DNA of 64,000 bases from Lelliottia amnigena (GTDB lineage: Bacteria; Pseudomonadota; Gammaproteobacteria; Enterobacterales; Enterobacteriaceae). Made by a program: the position numbers and the translations under genes. Position 1 is the stretch's first letter. Every line of letters begins with the position of its first letter. The notes under the pieces were generated by a model. It was not told the origin of the DNA, did no database searches, and saw nothing but the letters and a program-made list of their open reading frames with translations. Of the stretch, positions 10,948 to 22,483 are shown piece after piece. The stretch is from assembly GCA_900635465.1 (NCBI GenBank), contig LR134135.1:1488001-1552000 (forward strand), written 5' to 3'.

Positions 10948-12150
10948 CTAACTGGCTTTTTTGATTTGCGGCAGATCGAAGGCTTTACGCAGCGCGCGCA
11001 CGAAGGCTTTGTCATGGCAAATGGTTTTGCCAGGGCTGTCAGAGAGCTTAGCAACCGGCTTACCGTTACATTCCACCAACTTGATAACGATATTCAGTGG
11101 TTTGACCTGAGGAATATCGCAGGTCAAACGCGTACCAATTCCAAAGCTCAAATTCACTCTGGATGAAAAGTGGCGATAAAGCTCAAGGGCTTTGGATAGA
11201 TCCAGGTTATCAGAAAAAACCAACACTTTGGTTAGCGGATCGATCCCGAGTTTTTCGTAATGCGCGATCGCTTTTTCGCCCCACTCAACCGGATCCCCGG
11301 AATCATGGCGCAAACCCTGATAGCGCTCCGCAAATTCAGGGCCAAAGTCGCGCAGGAACGCATCCATAGTAATGCAGTCGGTCAGCGCAATTCCTAGCTT
11401 ATCCGGATATTCTTCCAGCCAGGCCGCCAGCGCAGCACGTTGGCTGGTTGCAAGATCGGGACTGATTTGCTGGTGCGCCTGGAACCACTCGTGGGCTTGT
11501 GTGCCCATTGGCGTCAGATTGCGGCGGCGGGCTAAGTCATAATTGCTGGTGCCAACAAACCACGGCTCCTGCTGCAAGCGCTCGACAATGGCTTGTTGTA
11601 CGTCGCGTGAGAAACGGCGGCGCGTACCAAAATCCATCAGACGGAAACGCGACATATCCACGGATTCGGACATCTGGGCGAATTCGACGAGTTTGCTTTC
11701 AAGTGTCGCGAGCGCATGTTCAACGCCCATTTCGGGAGAGCGATAGCGGTGCACAATCTCGCTAATGACAGCCAGCAACGGCACTTCCCACATGATCACT
11801 TCACGCCACGGGCCAGCAAGACGGATATTCAGCTTGCCGTTATCGTTGGTGATCGTCACTTGTTCAGGGTTGTAGCGGAAATTGCGCAGCCAGTCTAAAT
11901 AGTCGGCTTTAAAGAACGGCAGGCCCGAGAGCCACTGGTATTCGTCGTCCTGCAGCGCCAGATGCTGCATAGCATCGACCTGTTCACGAATGGTGTCGGC
12001 GTAAATACCGAGCAAGTCATCACCACGGCAACGAAACTCTGCCGCTACCTGTACGTTGTAGTAATGGTGAAAAACGGCTTGCTGCATGTGCAATTTATAC
12101 GCATCGGTATCCAGCAACGTATGCAGAACAGGGGTAGCGAATTGAGTCAT
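10948..12150 (-). CDS. pncB: Nicotinate phosphoribosyltransferase
   Basis: ATP-dependent enzyme joining nicotinate and PRPP to form nicotinate mononucleotide in NAD salvage. The 400 residues start at [10 protein letters not shown], matching E. coli; an in-frame upstream extension of 16 codons is not supported. The segment with the phospho-accepting histidine region ([13 protein letters not shown]), DFGTRRRFS and [11 protein letters not shown] are conserved. It is divergent from pepN; the 265 bp between them should hold both promoters, and I could not define a NadR operator with confidence. Confidence 0.96.
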   Translation of the reverse strand: MTQFATPVLHTLLDTDAYKLHMQQAVFHHYYNVQVAAEFRCRGDDLLGIYADTIREQVDAMQHLALQDDEYQWLSGLPFFKADYLDWLRNFRYNPEQVTITNDNGKLNIRLAGPWREVIMWEVPLLAVISEIVHRYRSPEMGVEHALATLESKLVEFAQMSESVDMSRFRLMDFGTRRRFSRDVQQAIVERLQQEPWFVGTSNYDLARRRNLTPMGTQAHEWFQAHQQISPDLATSQRAALAAWLEEYPDKLGIALTDCITMDAFLRDFGPEFAERYQGLRHDSGDPVEWGEKAIAHYEKLGIDPLTKVLVFSDNLDLSKALELYRHFSSRVNLSFGIGTRLTCDIPQVKPLNIVIKLVECNGKPVAKLSDSPGKTICHDKAFVRALRKAFDLPQIKKAS

Positions 12151-12415
12151 AGGTGCGCCGTAGCATCCTCTCACGGGAGCGTTTAGTACAATAAACAACT
12201 ATTGAAACCGCTGGAGTATACCTTGTTTAGCGATTTATTGAACCCCGATCACAACATAAGCCACCGTTATGGTCGAGAGCATTTCGTGCCCCGTGTTATA
12301 CAAATGTAGCAAAAAAGGGTTTTTGTTGCTGAAAAGATGAAGATTCTGCGTAGCGCGTTTTGCGCAACAGGAATAGACTGACTCGTTATTCGACAAACGA
12401 TGCATAAGGTTTTCT

Positions 12416-15028
12416 ATGACACAACAGCCACAAGCCAAATACCGCCACGACTACCGTGCGCCGGAATACCTGATTAGCGATATCGATCTGACTTTTGACC
12501 TGGATGCCACAAAAACCGTCGTGACGGCCGTAAGCCAGGTGACCCGCCAAAGCGCGACGGCGGTTCCGCTGCGTCTTGATGGTGAAGATCTGACGCTGGT
12601 TTCTGTTCATGTTAATGATGAAGTCTGGTCTGACTATAAAGAAGAAGAGAACCAGCTGGTCCTTAACAATCTGCCAGAGCGTTTCTCGCTGCGCATCGTG
12701 ACCGAAATAAGCCCGGCAGCAAATACCGCGCTGGAAGGTCTGTATCAATCGGGCGAAGCGCTTTGCACCCAGTGTGAGGCCGAAGGTTTCCGCCATATCA
12801 CCTGGTATCTGGATCGTCCGGATGTGCTTGCGCGCTTCACCACCAAAATTATTGCGGATAAAACAAAATATCCATACCTGCTCTCTAACGGTAACCGTGT
12901 TGGACAGGGCGAGCTGGAAAATGGCCGTCACTGGACCCAGTGGCAGGACCCGTTCCCAAAACCGTGTTACCTGTTTGCGCTGGTGGCCGGTGATTTCGAC
13001 GTGCTGCGCGATACCTACAAAACGCGTTCCGGTCGCGATGTCGCCCTGGAGCTGTTTGTCGATCGCGGTAATCTCGACCGCGCGCCGTGGGCAATGACTT
13101 CACTGATCAATTCGATGAAGTGGGACGAAGAGCGCTTCGGCCTCGAATACGATCTCGACATCTATATGATCGTGGCCGTCGACTTCTTTAATATGGGCGC
13201 GATGGAGAACAAAGGCCTTAACGTCTTCAACTCCAAATATGTCCTGGCGCGTACCGACACCGCGACGGATAAAGATTATCTCGATATCGAACGCGTGATT
13301 GGTCATGAATATTTCCACAACTGGACCGGCAACCGCGTCACCTGCCGCGATTGGTTCCAGTTAAGCCTGAAAGAGGGCTTAACAGTGTTCCGCGATCAGG
13401 AGTTCAGCTCCGATCTGGGGTCACGCGCCGTTAACCGCATCAGCAACGTGCGCACCATGCGTGGCCTGCAGTTTGCCGAAGACGCCAGCCCAATGGCGCA
13501 TCCGATTCGCCCGGATAAAGTGATCGAAATGAACAACTTCTACACCCTGACGGTGTACGAAAAGGGTTCTGAAATCATTCGTATGATCCATACGTTGCTG
13601 GGCGAAGAGAACTTCCAGAAAGGGATGCAGCTTTACTTTGAGCGTCACGACGGCAGCGCAGCCACCTGCGATGACTTCGTGCAGGCCATGGAGGACGCAT
13701 CTAACGTTGACCTGTCGCATTTCCGCCTCTGGTACAGCCAGGCCGGGACGCCGATTGTCACGGTTAAAGACGATTACAACCCGGAAACCGAGCAGTACAC
13801 GCTGACCATCAGCCAGCGTACGCCGCCGACGGCTGAGCAAGAAGAAAAACATCCGCTGCATATTCCGTTCAGTATTGAGCTTTACGATAACGAAGGAAAA
13901 GTGATCCCGCTGCAAAAAGGCGGCCATCCGGTGCATCACGTTCTGAACGTCACCCAGGCTGAGCAGACTTTCATCTTTGATAACGTCTACTTCCAGCCCG
14001 TTCCGGCGCTGTTGTGTGAATTCTCTGCACCGGTCAAACTGGAATACAAATGGAGCGATCAGCAGCTGACGTTCCTGATGCGTCATGCGCGTAACGATTT
14101 CTCCCGTTGGGATGCGGCGCAAAGCCTGCTGGCGACCTACATCAAGCTGAACGTGAATCGTCATCAGCAGGGCCAGCCGCTGTCGTTGCCAGTGCACGTT
14201 GCCGATGCATTCCGCGCTATTTTGCTTGATGAACACATCGATCCGGCGCTGGCCGCAGAAATTCTGACGCTGCCTTCCGCGAACGAAATCGCTGAGCTGT
14301 TTGATATCATCGATCCCATTGCCATCACCGCTGTGCGTGAAGCGCTGACCAGAACGCTTGCGACTGAGCTGGCGGATGAGTTCCTGGCGATTTACACCGC
14401 CAACAGGCTGGATGAATATCGCGTTGAACACGCGGATATCGGCAAACGTTCGCTGCGTAATACCTGTCTGCGCTATCTGGCATTTGGTGACACCGAATTT
14501 GCCGATGCGTTAGTCAGCAAGCAGTATCACGACGCCGATAATATGACCGATGCACTGGCCGCGTTGGGCGCAGCGGTTGCTGCCGAGCTGCCGTGCCGTG
14601 ATGCGCTGATGCAGGAGTATGACGATAAGTGGCATCATGACGGTCTGGTGATGGATAAGTGGTTTATTCTGCAATCCACCAGCCCTTCAGCCGATGTGCT
14701 GAGCAACGTCCGCAGTCTGCTGAAGCACCGTTCCTTTGCCATGAGCAACCCAAACCGTGTCCGTTCGCTGATTGGCGCGTTTGCAGGGAGCAATCCTGCG
14801 GCTTTCCATGCGGAAGACGGCAGCGGTTATCAGTTTATGGTGGAGATGCTGACGGAGCTTAACAGCCGTAACCCGCAGGTCGCGTCGCGTCTGATTGAGC
14901 CGCTGATCCGCCTGAAACGCTACGATGCGAAACGTCAGGCGAAAATGCGCGCGGCGCTGGAGCAGCTAAAAGGGCTGGAGAATTTATCGGGCGATCTGTT
15001 CGAGAAAATCAGCAAAGCGCTGGCCTGA
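12416..15028 (+). CDS. pepN: Aminopeptidase N
   Basis: Zinc-dependent M1 aminopeptidase, the main cytoplasmic broad-specificity aminopeptidase of enterobacteria. The 870 residues equal E. coli. The substrate-anchoring motif is MGAMENKGL (near residue 260). The zinc site is His297-Glu298 and His301 (HEYFH) with the third ligand in LKEGLTVFRDQE. The C-terminal helical domain is complete. Confidence 0.97.
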   Translation: MTQQPQAKYRHDYRAPEYLISDIDLTFDLDATKTVVTAVSQVTRQSATAVPLRLDGEDLTLVSVHVNDEVWSDYKEEENQLVLNNLPERFSLRIVTEISPAANTALEGLYQSGEALCTQCEAEGFRHITWYLDRPDVLARFTTKIIADKTKYPYLLSNGNRVGQGELENGRHWTQWQDPFPKPCYLFALVAGDFDVLRDTYKTRSGRDVALELFVDRGNLDRAPWAMTSLINSMKWDEERFGLEYDLDIYMIVAVDFFNMGAMENKGLNVFNSKYVLARTDTATDKDYLDIERVIGHEYFHNWTGNRVTCRDWFQLSLKEGLTVFRDQEFSSDLGSRAVNRISNVRTMRGLQFAEDASPMAHPIRPDKVIEMNNFYTLTVYEKGSEIIRMIHTLLGEENFQKGMQLYFERHDGSAATCDDFVQAMEDASNVDLSHFRLWYSQAGTPIVTVKDDYNPETEQYTLTISQRTPPTAEQEEKHPLHIPFSIELYDNEGKVIPLQKGGHPVHHVLNVTQAEQTFIFDNVYFQPVPALLCEFSAPVKLEYKWSDQQLTFLMRHARNDFSRWDAAQSLLATYIKLNVNRHQQGQPLSLPVHVADAFRAILLDEHIDPALAAEILTLPSANEIAELFDIIDPIAITAVREALTRTLATELADEFLAIYTANRLDEYRVEHADIGKRSLRNTCLRYLAFGDTEFADALVSKQYHDADNMTDALAALGAAVAAELPCRDALMQEYDDKWHHDGLVMDKWFILQSTSPSADVLSNVRSLLKHRSFAMSNPNRVRSLIGAFAGSNPAAFHAEDGSGYQFMVEMLTELNSRNPQVASRLIEPLIRLKRYDAKRQAKMRAALEQLKGLENLSGDLFEKISKALA

Positions 15029-15040
15029 TAAATCCACGAG

Positions 15041-15069
15041 CCATCCCTCTCCTTGTAGGAGAGGGATGG
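15041..15069. repeat. Perfect 12-bp-arm hairpin after pepN
   Basis: CCATCCCTCTCC-TTGTA-GGAGAGGGATGG lies 12 bp after the pepN stop without a T-run. The form is that of a REP-like intergenic palindrome. A related shorter hairpin (CCTCTCCC-TT-GGGAGAGG) lies at 15142-15159, in opposite context near the ssuB stop. Confidence 0.65.
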
Positions 15070-15101
15070 CGTGAGCACATCAGACCCGCACCAGGTAACA
15101 G

Positions 15102-15130
15102 AAAACGGCAGCCATCTGGTTGCCGTTTTT
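15102..15130 (+). terminator. Terminator between pepN and ssuB
   Basis: AAAACGGCA and TGCCGTTTT arms enclose GCCATCTGGT, followed by a T-run and preceded by A residues. It can end pepN transcription and, on the other strand, the ssu operon. Confidence 0.8.
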
Positions 15131-15169
15131 GATGTGTGTTTCCTCTCCCTTGGGAGAGGGGTGAGGGCA

Positions 15170-15940
15170 TCAGGCATTCGCTTTGATGCGCTGTTGTTCT
15201 GTTGCTCCCCGCTTCATAACCCGATCCAGCACTTCTGATTCCAGCTCTGCCAGCCGGACCGATCCCAGACGACGTGGGCGAGCAATATCGACCGTCACGT
15301 CCAGTCCGATTTTCCCATCTTCGATTAACAAGACGCGATCGGCCATCGCGATGGCTTCACTCACATCATGTGTAACCAGCAACACGGTAAAACCGTGCTC
15401 TTGCCACAGCGATTCAATCAAATCCTGCATCTCGATACGCGTCAGGGCATCAAGCGCACCCAGCGGTTCGTCCAGCAGCAGCAGGCCAGGGCGATGAATT
15501 AGCGCACGCGCCAGGGCCACGCGCTGCTTTTGTCCTCCCGAAAGCGCTGCTGGCCATTCGCCTGCACGATTTTCGAGTCCGACGGATGCCAGCGCTTGCC
15601 GCGCAGCGTCCCGCCAGTGGCCTTTTAGCCCCAGCCCGACATTGTCGATAACCGTTTTCCATGGCAGGAGGCGCGCATCCTGGAACATCATGCGCGTATC
15701 GTCCTGGAGTTCGGCCAGCGGGGTATTTCCGGCCAGCAGTTCTCCGCCATTGGGGGCTTCAAGCCCGGCAAGCAAGCGCAGTAGCGTACTTTTACCTCCG
15801 CCGCTGCGCCCGACCACCGCGACAAACTGGCCTGCGGGAATATGCAGATCCAGCGCGTTCAGAATCGTATTTTCGCCGTAGCGTTTCGTCACGCCGTTGA
15901 GCAATAAAGGTGTCCCCTGGGTTAAGCGAGCCGTGTTCAT
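15170..15940 (-). CDS. ssuB: Aliphatic sulfonate ABC transporter ATPase
   Basis: ATP-binding subunit of the SsuABC importer for alkanesulfonates under sulfate starvation. The 256 residues contain Walker A (GRSGGGKST), Q-loop, signature (LSGGQKQR) and Walker B ([12 protein letters not shown]). It is the last gene of ssuEADCB and its start overlaps the ssuC stop by 4 bp. Confidence 0.96.
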   Translation of the reverse strand: MNTARLTQGTPLLLNGVTKRYGENTILNALDLHIPAGQFVAVVGRSGGGKSTLLRLLAGLEAPNGGELLAGNTPLAELQDDTRMMFQDARLLPWKTVIDNVGLGLKGHWRDAARQALASVGLENRAGEWPAALSGGQKQRVALARALIHRPGLLLLDEPLGALDALTRIEMQDLIESLWQEHGFTVLLVTHDVSEAIAMADRVLLIEDGKIGLDVTVDIARPRRLGSVRLAELESEVLDRVMKRGATEQQRIKANA

Positions 15941-16728
15941 ACGTTTGCCTCCTTCAAGGAATAGGCCGGATTCCAGCGCAGCCAGCTGCGCTCAAGCCAC
16001 TGGGCACTGACGTCAGCGAGTTTGCCAAGCAGGGCATAGAGAATGATGGCAACCACCACCACGTCGGTTTGCAGAAATTCACGGGCGTTCATCGCCAGAT
16101 AGCCAATACCGGAATTGGCGGAGATGGTTTCCGCGACAATCAGCGTCAGCCACATCAGACCGAGCGCGAAACGAACGCCCACCATAATCGACGGCAGAGC
16201 CCCCGGCAGAATCACATGGATGAACAGAGAAAAGCCGGATAAACCATAGCTGCGCGCCATCTCCACCAATCCCCGGTCTATGTTTCGAATGCCGTGCCAG
16301 GTGTTGATATAGATTGGGAACAGCGTGCCGAGCGCGACGAGGAAAATCTTGGCGCTCTCATCGATGCCGAACCATAAAATGACCAGCGGGATCAGCGCCA
16401 GATGCGGCACGTTACGCAGCATTTGAATCGAGGTATCCAGCAAGCGCTCACCCCAGCGCGATAATCCGCTGATCAGGCCAAGCGTCAGCCCAATCGACCC
16501 GCCGATGGAAAATCCAATCGCCGCACGCCAGGAGCTGATCGCCAGATGTTGCCACAGTTCACCGCTGGCACTGAGCGACCAGAACGCCTCCACCACGCCC
16601 TCGGGAGAAGGCAGAATGCGACTCGACAACCAGCCCACAGACGACGCAATTTGCCAGATAATCACAATGACGACGGGCAAGAACCAGGGCGCCAGACGCA
16701 GGAGCCATTTTCGGGATGGATTCGCCAT
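15937..16728 (-). CDS. ssuC: Aliphatic sulfonate ABC transporter permease
   Basis: Inner-membrane permease of the sulfonate importer. The 263 residues have about six hydrophobic segments and the cytoplasmic EAA-type loop ([25 protein letters not shown] region). I placed the start at MANPSRKW, as in E. coli; the open frame runs 79 codons further upstream into ssuD in another frame, which is a shadow. It starts 10 bp after the ssuD stop. Confidence 0.95.
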   Translation of the reverse strand: MANPSRKWLLRLAPWFLPVVIVIIWQIASSVGWLSSRILPSPEGVVEAFWSLSASGELWQHLAISSWRAAIGFSIGGSIGLTLGLISGLSRWGERLLDTSIQMLRNVPHLALIPLVILWFGIDESAKIFLVALGTLFPIYINTWHGIRNIDRGLVEMARSYGLSGFSLFIHVILPGALPSIMVGVRFALGLMWLTLIVAETISANSGIGYLAMNAREFLQTDVVVVAIILYALLGKLADVSAQWLERSWLRWNPAYSLKEANV

Positions 16729-16738
16729 ACTGACCTCG

Positions 16739-17884
16739 TTAACTCTGCGCTGTTTTACGGGGAATAAATTCATTCGCCACCGCTTCGCCCTGAACCTGCA
16801 GCGGACGCGGTTGTGGGACTTGCGGGATGGCGACATCCAGATGCGGGAACAACAGCTCGCCGACGTTATACGCTTCTTCGAGGTGCGGATAACCGGACAA
16901 AATAAAGCTGTCGATCCCCAGATCGGCATATTCATTGATTCGTGCCGCCACCGTTGGACCATCACCCACTAACGCCGTTCCTGCGCCACCCCGCACCAGG
17001 CCAACGCCCGCCCACAGGTTCGGACTGATTTCGAGATTTTCGCGTTTACCGTTATGAAGAGAGGCCATCCGGTGCTGGCCCACTGAATCAGTTTTGGCCA
17101 GGGCGGCCTGCGCTTTGGCAATGGTGTCATCGTCAAGGTGTGAAATCAGACGATCGGCGGCCTGCCACGCTTCCTGATTCGTCTCCCGCACAATGACGTG
17201 TAGACGGATCCCAAAACGCACCTGACGGCCATGCGCGGCGGCTTTGGCGCGCACCTGTTCAATTTTCTCTTTCACCTGTTCAGGCGGTTCGCCCCAGGTG
17301 AGATACAAATCGACCTGTTCTGCCGCCAGATCCTGTGCAACGTCCGACGATCCGCCAAAGTAAAGAGGAGGACGCGGCTGCTGAACCGGTGGGAAATAGA
17401 GTTTCGCATCACGTACGTGAATGTGTTTGCCTTCATAGGTGACGGTTTCGCCCTCAAGCAGACGACGCCAGACGCGGGTGAATTCTGCCGAGGCCTCATA
17501 GCGTTCGGTGTGGTCGAGGAAGACGCCGTCTCCCGCGAGTTCCGTCGGGTCGCTGCCGGTCACCAGATTAAACAGCGCACGCCCGTTTGAGAGTCGGTCA
17601 AGCGTGGCGGCCTGGCGTGCGGCAACGGTCGGGGAAACCACGCTTGGGCGCAGGGCGACTAAAAACTTCAGACGCTGCGTGACCGGGATCATGGCCGCGG
17701 CCACCAGCCAGGCATCTTCGCAGGAACGGCCAGTGGGAATCAGTACGCCGGTGAATCCGATTCTGTCTGCGGCTTGCGCGATTTGTTGCAGGTAGCCGTA
17801 ATCGACCGGACGCGCCCCTTCCTCAGTACCAAGATAATGCCCATCACCGTGGGTCGGTAAAAACCAGAACAGATTAAGACTCAT
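16739..17884 (-). CDS. ssuD: FMNH2-dependent alkanesulfonate monooxygenase
   Basis: Cleaves C1 to C10 alkanesulfonates to aldehyde and sulfite using FMNH2 supplied by SsuE. It is a luciferase-fold protein of 381 residues, as in E. coli, starting [15 protein letters not shown] with the bacterial luciferase-like core ([13 protein letters not shown]). It overlaps the ssuA stop by 4 bp, so it is translationally coupled. Confidence 0.96.
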   Translation of the reverse strand: MSLNLFWFLPTHGDGHYLGTEEGARPVDYGYLQQIAQAADRIGFTGVLIPTGRSCEDAWLVAAAMIPVTQRLKFLVALRPSVVSPTVAARQAATLDRLSNGRALFNLVTGSDPTELAGDGVFLDHTERYEASAEFTRVWRRLLEGETVTYEGKHIHVRDAKLYFPPVQQPRPPLYFGGSSDVAQDLAAEQVDLYLTWGEPPEQVKEKIEQVRAKAAAHGRQVRFGIRLHVIVRETNQEAWQAADRLISHLDDDTIAKAQAALAKTDSVGQHRMASLHNGKRENLEISPNLWAGVGLVRGGAGTALVGDGPTVAARINEYADLGIDSFILSGYPHLEEAYNVGELLFPHLDVAIPQVPQPRPLQVQGEAVANEFIPRKTAQS

Positions 17885-18843
17885 GATTTCGATCCTTCTT
17901 TGCCAGCGGGTTGCCAGATACGGTCGCGAATATCGATCTTTTTAGGGAGCAGACGGTTTTCATAAAACAGATCGGCGGTTTGTTGCTGCAAAACTGCCGT
18001 GTGGGCGTCAACAGGCTTGATCACGGTTATTGGGCGGTGATCCAGATAGCTTGCGATCACCGGTTCGGGCAGGCCCATGGTTTTTGCCAGCAGAGCGATA
18101 CTCTCCTGACGTTGGCTTTGGGTGAGCGCATCTGCCTCACTGAAGGTGTTCAGCACACCTTGTATAAATTCGCCGTTCTTTTCGGCATAAGGACGCGCGG
18201 CAAGATAGAACGAACCGGTCTGTTTAAGCGTTTCGCCATCTTTTAGAACGCGAACGCCACCCTGAAGCAGAGCCGCAGAATAGTACGGGTCCCAGATGGC
18301 CCAGGCGTCCACGTTATTTTGCTGGAAAGCGGCGCGCGCATCGGCTGGGCTTAAGTAGATCGGCTGAATATCCTTGAACGTCAGGCCCGCTTGTTGCAGC
18401 GCGCGAAGCAACAGATTGTGCGAACTGGACCCTTTCTGGAACGCAACTTTATGGCCTTTAAGATCCGCGACGGTTTTAATCGGACTGTTTTCAGGCACCA
18501 GGATAACTTCGGCCTTAGGCTTGGCCGGTTCTACGCCCACGTAAACCAGATCAGCGCCTGCGGCCTGGGCGAATATCGGCGGAATATCTCCCGTACTGCC
18601 TACATCTATACTGCCCACATTGAGTGCTTCGAGCATTTGTGGGCCAGCCGGGAATTCAATCCACGAAAACGTGGTCTGCGGATAACGTTTTTCCAGCAGC
18701 TGATGGCTTTTTGCCAGCACCATGCTGATGCTGCCTTTCTGGTAGCCGATACGTAAACTTTCCGGCGCAGCATTCGCCGCATGAGCCAGCGCGGAGACGG
18801 CCAGCAAACCCGTTAGCCCGAGACGAAAGAGGTGTTTAAACAT
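17881..18843 (-). CDS. ssuA: Aliphatic sulfonate periplasmic binding protein
   Basis: Periplasmic substrate-binding protein delivering sulfonates to SsuBC. The 320 residues have a signal peptide (hydrophobic segment ending AHAANA) and the SsuA/THI5-like fold start [17 protein letters not shown]. It overlaps the ssuE end by 8 bp. Confidence 0.95.
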   Translation of the reverse strand: MFKHLFRLGLTGLLAVSALAHAANAAPESLRIGYQKGSISMVLAKSHQLLEKRYPQTTFSWIEFPAGPQMLEALNVGSIDVGSTGDIPPIFAQAAGADLVYVGVEPAKPKAEVILVPENSPIKTVADLKGHKVAFQKGSSSHNLLLRALQQAGLTFKDIQPIYLSPADARAAFQQNNVDAWAIWDPYYSAALLQGGVRVLKDGETLKQTGSFYLAARPYAEKNGEFIQGVLNTFSEADALTQSQRQESIALLAKTMGLPEPVIASYLDHRPITVIKPVDAHTAVLQQQTADLFYENRLLPKKIDIRDRIWQPAGKEGSKS

Positions 18844-19411
18844 GGGCGACTCCTTTCAGACGGCCAAAGGTAGGGGCTTGAGCATCGCGGCGATGCAATG
18901 CCTGCCAAAACGTTTCGAGTGCGCTATCCAGACGCGATTGCAAGTTGGGGGTGAACTGTGGTTTATGCTGATAATCCACAACCTGAGAATCATCGGCGAA
19001 CACGCCGTGCAGGATCTCCTGGGCTTTCAGCGCATTGAGAACGGGCTTGAGGGCATAATCAACGGCCAGCATATGGGCGACGGTGCCACCGGTCGCCAGC
19101 GGAAGGACGACTTTTCCCTCCAGCGCGCGTTCAGGCAGCAGATCGAGAAGCGTTTTTAGCGCGCCAGAAAATGAGGCTTTGTAAATCGGCGTCGCCACAA
19201 TCAGGCCATCAGCCCCCTTGAGTTGCTGAATCAGCGCCTGAAGCGCCGGACTTTCAAACCGGGCATACAGCAGATCTTCAGGCTCAAAGTTATGCAGATT
19301 CCAGTGACACACTTCGACATCCCGCGAATTCAGCTGTTCGCGGGCATATTCCAGCAGGGCACTGGAACGTGAAGGAAAACGCGGACTTCCAGCCAACGTG
19401 ATGACGCGCAT
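18836..19411 (-). CDS. ssuE: NADPH-dependent FMN reductase
   Basis: Flavodoxin-fold reductase supplying FMNH2 to SsuD. The 191 residues begin [23 protein letters not shown], the flavin phosphate-binding pattern, followed by [15 protein letters not shown]. It is the first gene of the operon. In E. coli K-12 a fimbrial operon separates ssuE from pyrD; here only 247 bp do. Confidence 0.95.
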   Translation of the reverse strand: MRVITLAGSPRFPSRSSALLEYAREQLNSRDVEVCHWNLHNFEPEDLLYARFESPALQALIQQLKGADGLIVATPIYKASFSGALKTLLDLLPERALEGKVVLPLATGGTVAHMLAVDYALKPVLNALKAQEILHGVFADDSQVVDYQHKPQFTPNLQSRLDSALETFWQALHRRDAQAPTFGRLKGVAHV

Positions 19412-19626
19412 GTTTGCTCCTTATAACCATTTGTTTGCTTTTATCTAACATTGATAACAATTTTCAGGAGTGTGACATTGCGGGGTTATTCCACTAAATG
19501 ATTTATCTGGAATTAAAAATCCGGAAAATGCATAAGAAACCGCCAGAAAGGAAAACGATTGCGCAGAAAGCCGTTTTATTGCCTCAGGTCAATTCCCTTT
19601 CGCGCTGCGATCGCTGATAATCCGTG
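19412..19626. promoter_or_regulatory. Divergent promoter region of ssuE and pyrD
   Basis: This AT-rich gap separates two divergent genes. By analogy with E. coli it should hold Cbl/CysB control sites for ssu and the pyrD promoter. GATAAT at 19615-19620 lies where a pyrD -10 box would be. I could not delimit Cbl or PurR sites with confidence. Confidence 0.45.
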
Positions 19627-19644
19627 TCCGGTTTGCACACCGGA
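19627..19644 (+). promoter_or_regulatory. pyrD leader hairpin next to the ribosome site
   Basis: TCCGG and CCGGA arms surround TTTGCACA immediately before CCAGGAGAGTTC and the pyrD start. In E. coli pyrD, pyrimidine-dependent choice of transcription start decides whether such a hairpin forms and blocks translation; the same layout is visible here. Operation of the switch here is inferred. Confidence 0.55.
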
Positions 19645-19658
19645 ATCCAGGAGAGTTC

Positions 19659-20669
19659 ATGTATTACCCCTTCGTTCGTAAAGCCCTTTTCCAGCTCGAT
19701 CCCGAGCGCGCTCATGAATTGACATTCCAGCAGTTACGTCGCATTACAGGAACACCTTTGGAAGCGCTGGTGCGCCAGAAAGTGCAGGAAAAACCTGTTC
19801 AATGTATGGGACTGACGTTTAAGAATCCCCTGGGCCTGGCTGCTGGCCTGGACAAGAACGGCGAGTGTATTGATGCGCTGGGCGCGATGGGATTTGGTTC
19901 CATTGAAGTCGGCACGGTCACGCCACGGCCACAAGCAGGTAACGATAAGCCGCGACTGTTCCGTCTGGTTGAAGCCGAAGGGTTGATCAATCGAATGGGC
20001 TTTAATAATCACGGTGTCGATCATCTGATCGAGAACGTAAAAAAAGCGCATTTTGACGGCGTGCTGGGTATTAATATTGGCAAAAATAAAGATACGCCGG
20101 TAGAGCAGGGTAAAGATGACTATCTGATTTGTATGGAAAAAGTCTATGCTTATGCGGGTTATATTGCGGTTAATATCTCGTCGCCAAATACCCCTGGTTT
20201 ACGTACGCTGCAATATGGTGAAGCGCTGGACGATCTGTTATCAGCCATTAAAAATAAACAAAATGAACTGCAGGCAATTCACCATAAATATGTTCCGGTC
20301 GCGGTTAAGATCGCCCCGGATCTTTCCGTGGATGAATTGATCCAGGTTGCTGATAGTTTGGTTCGCCATAATATTGATGGTGTTATTGCGACCAATACGA
20401 CTCTCGATCGATCATTGGTCATCGGAATGAATAATTCGGATGAAATGGGTGGGTTAAGTGGTCGTCCGGTGCAATTAAAAAGCACAGAAATTATTCGCGC
20501 GTTGTCTGCAGAATTAAAAGGGCGTTTACCGATCATTGGCGTGGGGGGAATCGACTCGGTCATCGCTGCGCGTGAGAAGATGGCTGCGGGTGCGACGCTG
20601 GTACAAATTTATTCTGGTTTTATTTTTAAAGGCCCTCAATTGATTAAAGAAATCGTTAATCATATCTAA
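19659..20669 (+). CDS. pyrD: Dihydroorotate dehydrogenase (quinone), class 2
   Basis: Membrane-associated flavoenzyme that oxidises dihydroorotate to orotate with quinone as acceptor in pyrimidine synthesis. The 336 residues equal E. coli. The N-terminal amphipathic quinone-tunnel helices ([20 protein letters not shown]) are present, with catalytic Ser175 in [11 protein letters not shown] and FMN-binding GVGGIDS and YSGF. Confidence 0.97.
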   Translation: MYYPFVRKALFQLDPERAHELTFQQLRRITGTPLEALVRQKVQEKPVQCMGLTFKNPLGLAAGLDKNGECIDALGAMGFGSIEVGTVTPRPQAGNDKPRLFRLVEAEGLINRMGFNNHGVDHLIENVKKAHFDGVLGINIGKNKDTPVEQGKDDYLICMEKVYAYAGYIAVNISSPNTPGLRTLQYGEALDDLLSAIKNKQNELQAIHHKYVPVAVKIAPDLSVDELIQVADSLVRHNIDGVIATNTTLDRSLVIGMNNSDEMGGLSGRPVQLKSTEIIRALSAELKGRLPIIGVGGIDSVIAAREKMAAGATLVQIYSGFIFKGPQLIKEIVNHI

Positions 20670-20686
20670 ACTTTTCTCTCTATAAG

Positions 20687-20721
20687 ACAACCAGGGCTTT
20701 ATTTCCGGCCTTGGTTGTTTT
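20687..20721 (+). terminator. Terminator after pyrD
   Basis: ACAACCAGGGC pairs with GGCCTTGGTTGT around TTTATTTCC and is followed by TTTTATATT, 17 bp after the pyrD stop. Confidence 0.8.
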
Positions 20722-20834
20722 ATATTCCGTCATTGTTGCTTATTTAGACATTATGGTCTTTTATTTATTGATGTTATAAACGAAGCGACAATCAGGACAT
20801 TTTAAGAACAGGATGTGAGGGACGGGAGAGGAAA

Positions 20835-21377
20835 ATGCGAATTAAACCTGACGATAACTGGCGCTGGTATTTTTGTGAAGAGCACGATCGAATGATGCTC
20901 GATTTAGCCAATGGCATGTTATTTCGTTCTCGCTATGCCCGCCGTATGCTCACACCTGATGCCTTTGCCCCATCGGGCTTTTGCGTCGATGATGCAGCCC
21001 TTTATTTCTCGTTTGAAGAGAAGTGCCGCGACTTCGTGCTAACCAAAGAACAACGTGCTGAGTTGATTTTGAACGCGCTGGTGGCTATTCGTTTCCTCAA
21101 GCCTCAGATGCCGAAAAGCTGGCACTTTCTCGCTCATGGCCAGGCGTGGATGCCGGGCACGGGTGATGCAGCTTGCGTGCATCTCAGCGATACATCGGAA
21201 GAGGTGAGTTTGCTGGTGGTTGAGCCTGGCGAAAATGCAGCACTTTGCTTGCTGGCACAACCCGGCGTGATCATTGCCGGGCGTACGATGCAACTGGGTG
21301 ATGCGATCAAAGTCATGAATGACAGACTCAAACCGCAGCTCCGTGTGGATTCATTTAGCCTGGAACAGGCCGTTTAA
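20835..21377 (+). CDS. zapC: Cell division protein ZapC
   Basis: Cytoplasmic FtsZ-ring associated protein that promotes lateral bundling of FtsZ filaments. The 180 residues match the family length, with the start [24 protein letters not shown] typical of ZapC. It converges with ycbX and overlaps it by 4 bp at the stop codons. Confidence 0.93.
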   Translation: MRIKPDDNWRWYFCEEHDRMMLDLANGMLFRSRYARRMLTPDAFAPSGFCVDDAALYFSFEEKCRDFVLTKEQRAELILNALVAIRFLKPQMPKSWHFLAHGQAWMPGTGDAACVHLSDTSEEVSLLVVEPGENAALCLLAQPGVIIAGRTMQLGDAIKVMNDRLKPQLRVDSFSLEQAV

Positions 21378-22483
21378 AGCTCAAGCTGTAGCGATGTTTT
21401 AGGGACGCAGCTGCAGCAAAGAATGGTGCCATCTTCGCCTACCGCTGATTTTTTCAATGCTGTCACTTCGCCGTCTATCAGTTTGATACGACAGCAACCG
21501 CAAATCCCCGCGCGACACGAATAAGGAACGCGAATTCCGGCTTGCTCCAGTTGCTCAAGCAAGACTTGTTGATTGTTCCCCTTGAGCGTTTGCCCTTGCC
21601 ACTGAAGGGTCACCGCCGTTACAGGTTGCACTTCCACTTCTGCCGTTTCTTCTTCCGCGCCTGCGCCGTAGATTCGACCCGCTCCGGTGGACAGGATTTC
21701 GACTTCATCGCCCACGCGAATCACACCGCTGGAGCGAGGGATCAGGTTCTGACCAAAATCGACATCGCCGTTATCCTGCGCGGTTCGGAAAGATTGCAAC
21801 GTTTTAAGCGGTTCGCCGGAAGGGTGTTTTTGACCTTTCTCAGGGCTGATAGTGGTGAAAATGCAGCGGCTACAGGGTTTGACGACATCGAAGATCACGC
21901 TGCCAATGCGAATCACTTTCCAGGTATCTTCTTCCCATGCTTGCGCGCCAGTCACAACCAGATTGGGGCGAAACTGCTCCATTTGTACGCTCGCGGAACA
22001 ACGATTCTGTAAATCCCGCAGTGAGGCTTCATTGGTGAGCAGGAAAGGGAAACCGTCGGCAAAGGAAAGCGGAACGGATTCAAAGTGCTGAACGCGGCGC
22101 GTCAATTCGGGCCCTACCCAGCGCAACTGTACCGGGCGAGAGAAAAAGCCGCTTAGCCAACGGTTGATCTCTTCGGGGGCAATACGCGCTGTAAAATGAT
22201 TGCGCCAGACTTCGGTCGGTTCATCAACGGGCGAGAAATCATTGAAGCGCGCAATGACGCTGGATCCGTCCGGTGCCGTGAGATGTAAACCGTCATGCAG
22301 CGGCGCGGGAATAAACCGCACCATTTGCGGAAACTGACGCGCAGTGATGAACGTTCCGTCAGGCTCAGTGACCATAAAAATGCGATCGAAAGCAAAACCG
22401 CTGACGTCTGCGAGTGCATGCGTCAGGCCAATTCCGCGCATTGATTTGACTGGATGGATAAAAAGCCTGGATAACGTCGCCAC
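21374..22483 (-). CDS. ycbX: MOSC and 2Fe-2S ferredoxin domain protein YcbX
   Basis: Molybdenum-cofactor-dependent reductase of N-hydroxylated compounds such as 6-N-hydroxylaminopurine. The 369 residues comprise an N-terminal MOSC beta-barrel domain, a MOSC domain with the cofactor cysteine region ([12 protein letters not shown]), and a C-terminal plant-type ferredoxin domain. The ferredoxin cysteines lie in [11 protein letters not shown] and a later CCSC. Confidence 0.94.
   Translation of the reverse strand: MATLSRLFIHPVKSMRGIGLTHALADVSGFAFDRIFMVTEPDGTFITARQFPQMVRFIPAPLHDGLHLTAPDGSSVIARFNDFSPVDEPTEVWRNHFTARIAPEEINRWLSGFFSRPVQLRWVGPELTRRVQHFESVPLSFADGFPFLLTNEASLRDLQNRCSASVQMEQFRPNLVVTGAQAWEEDTWKVIRIGSVIFDVVKPCSRCIFTTISPEKGQKHPSGEPLKTLQSFRTAQDNGDVDFGQNLIPRSSGVIRVGDEVEILSTGAGRIYGAGAEEETAEVEVQPVTAVTLQWQGQTLKGNNQQVLLEQLEQAGIRVPYSCRAGICGCCRIKLIDGEVTALKKSAVGEDGTILCCSCVPKTSLQLEL

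Noticed and set aside
13421..14431. 336-codon minus-strand frame inside pepN
   Set aside because: Shadow of pepN; no start signal or recognisable motif.
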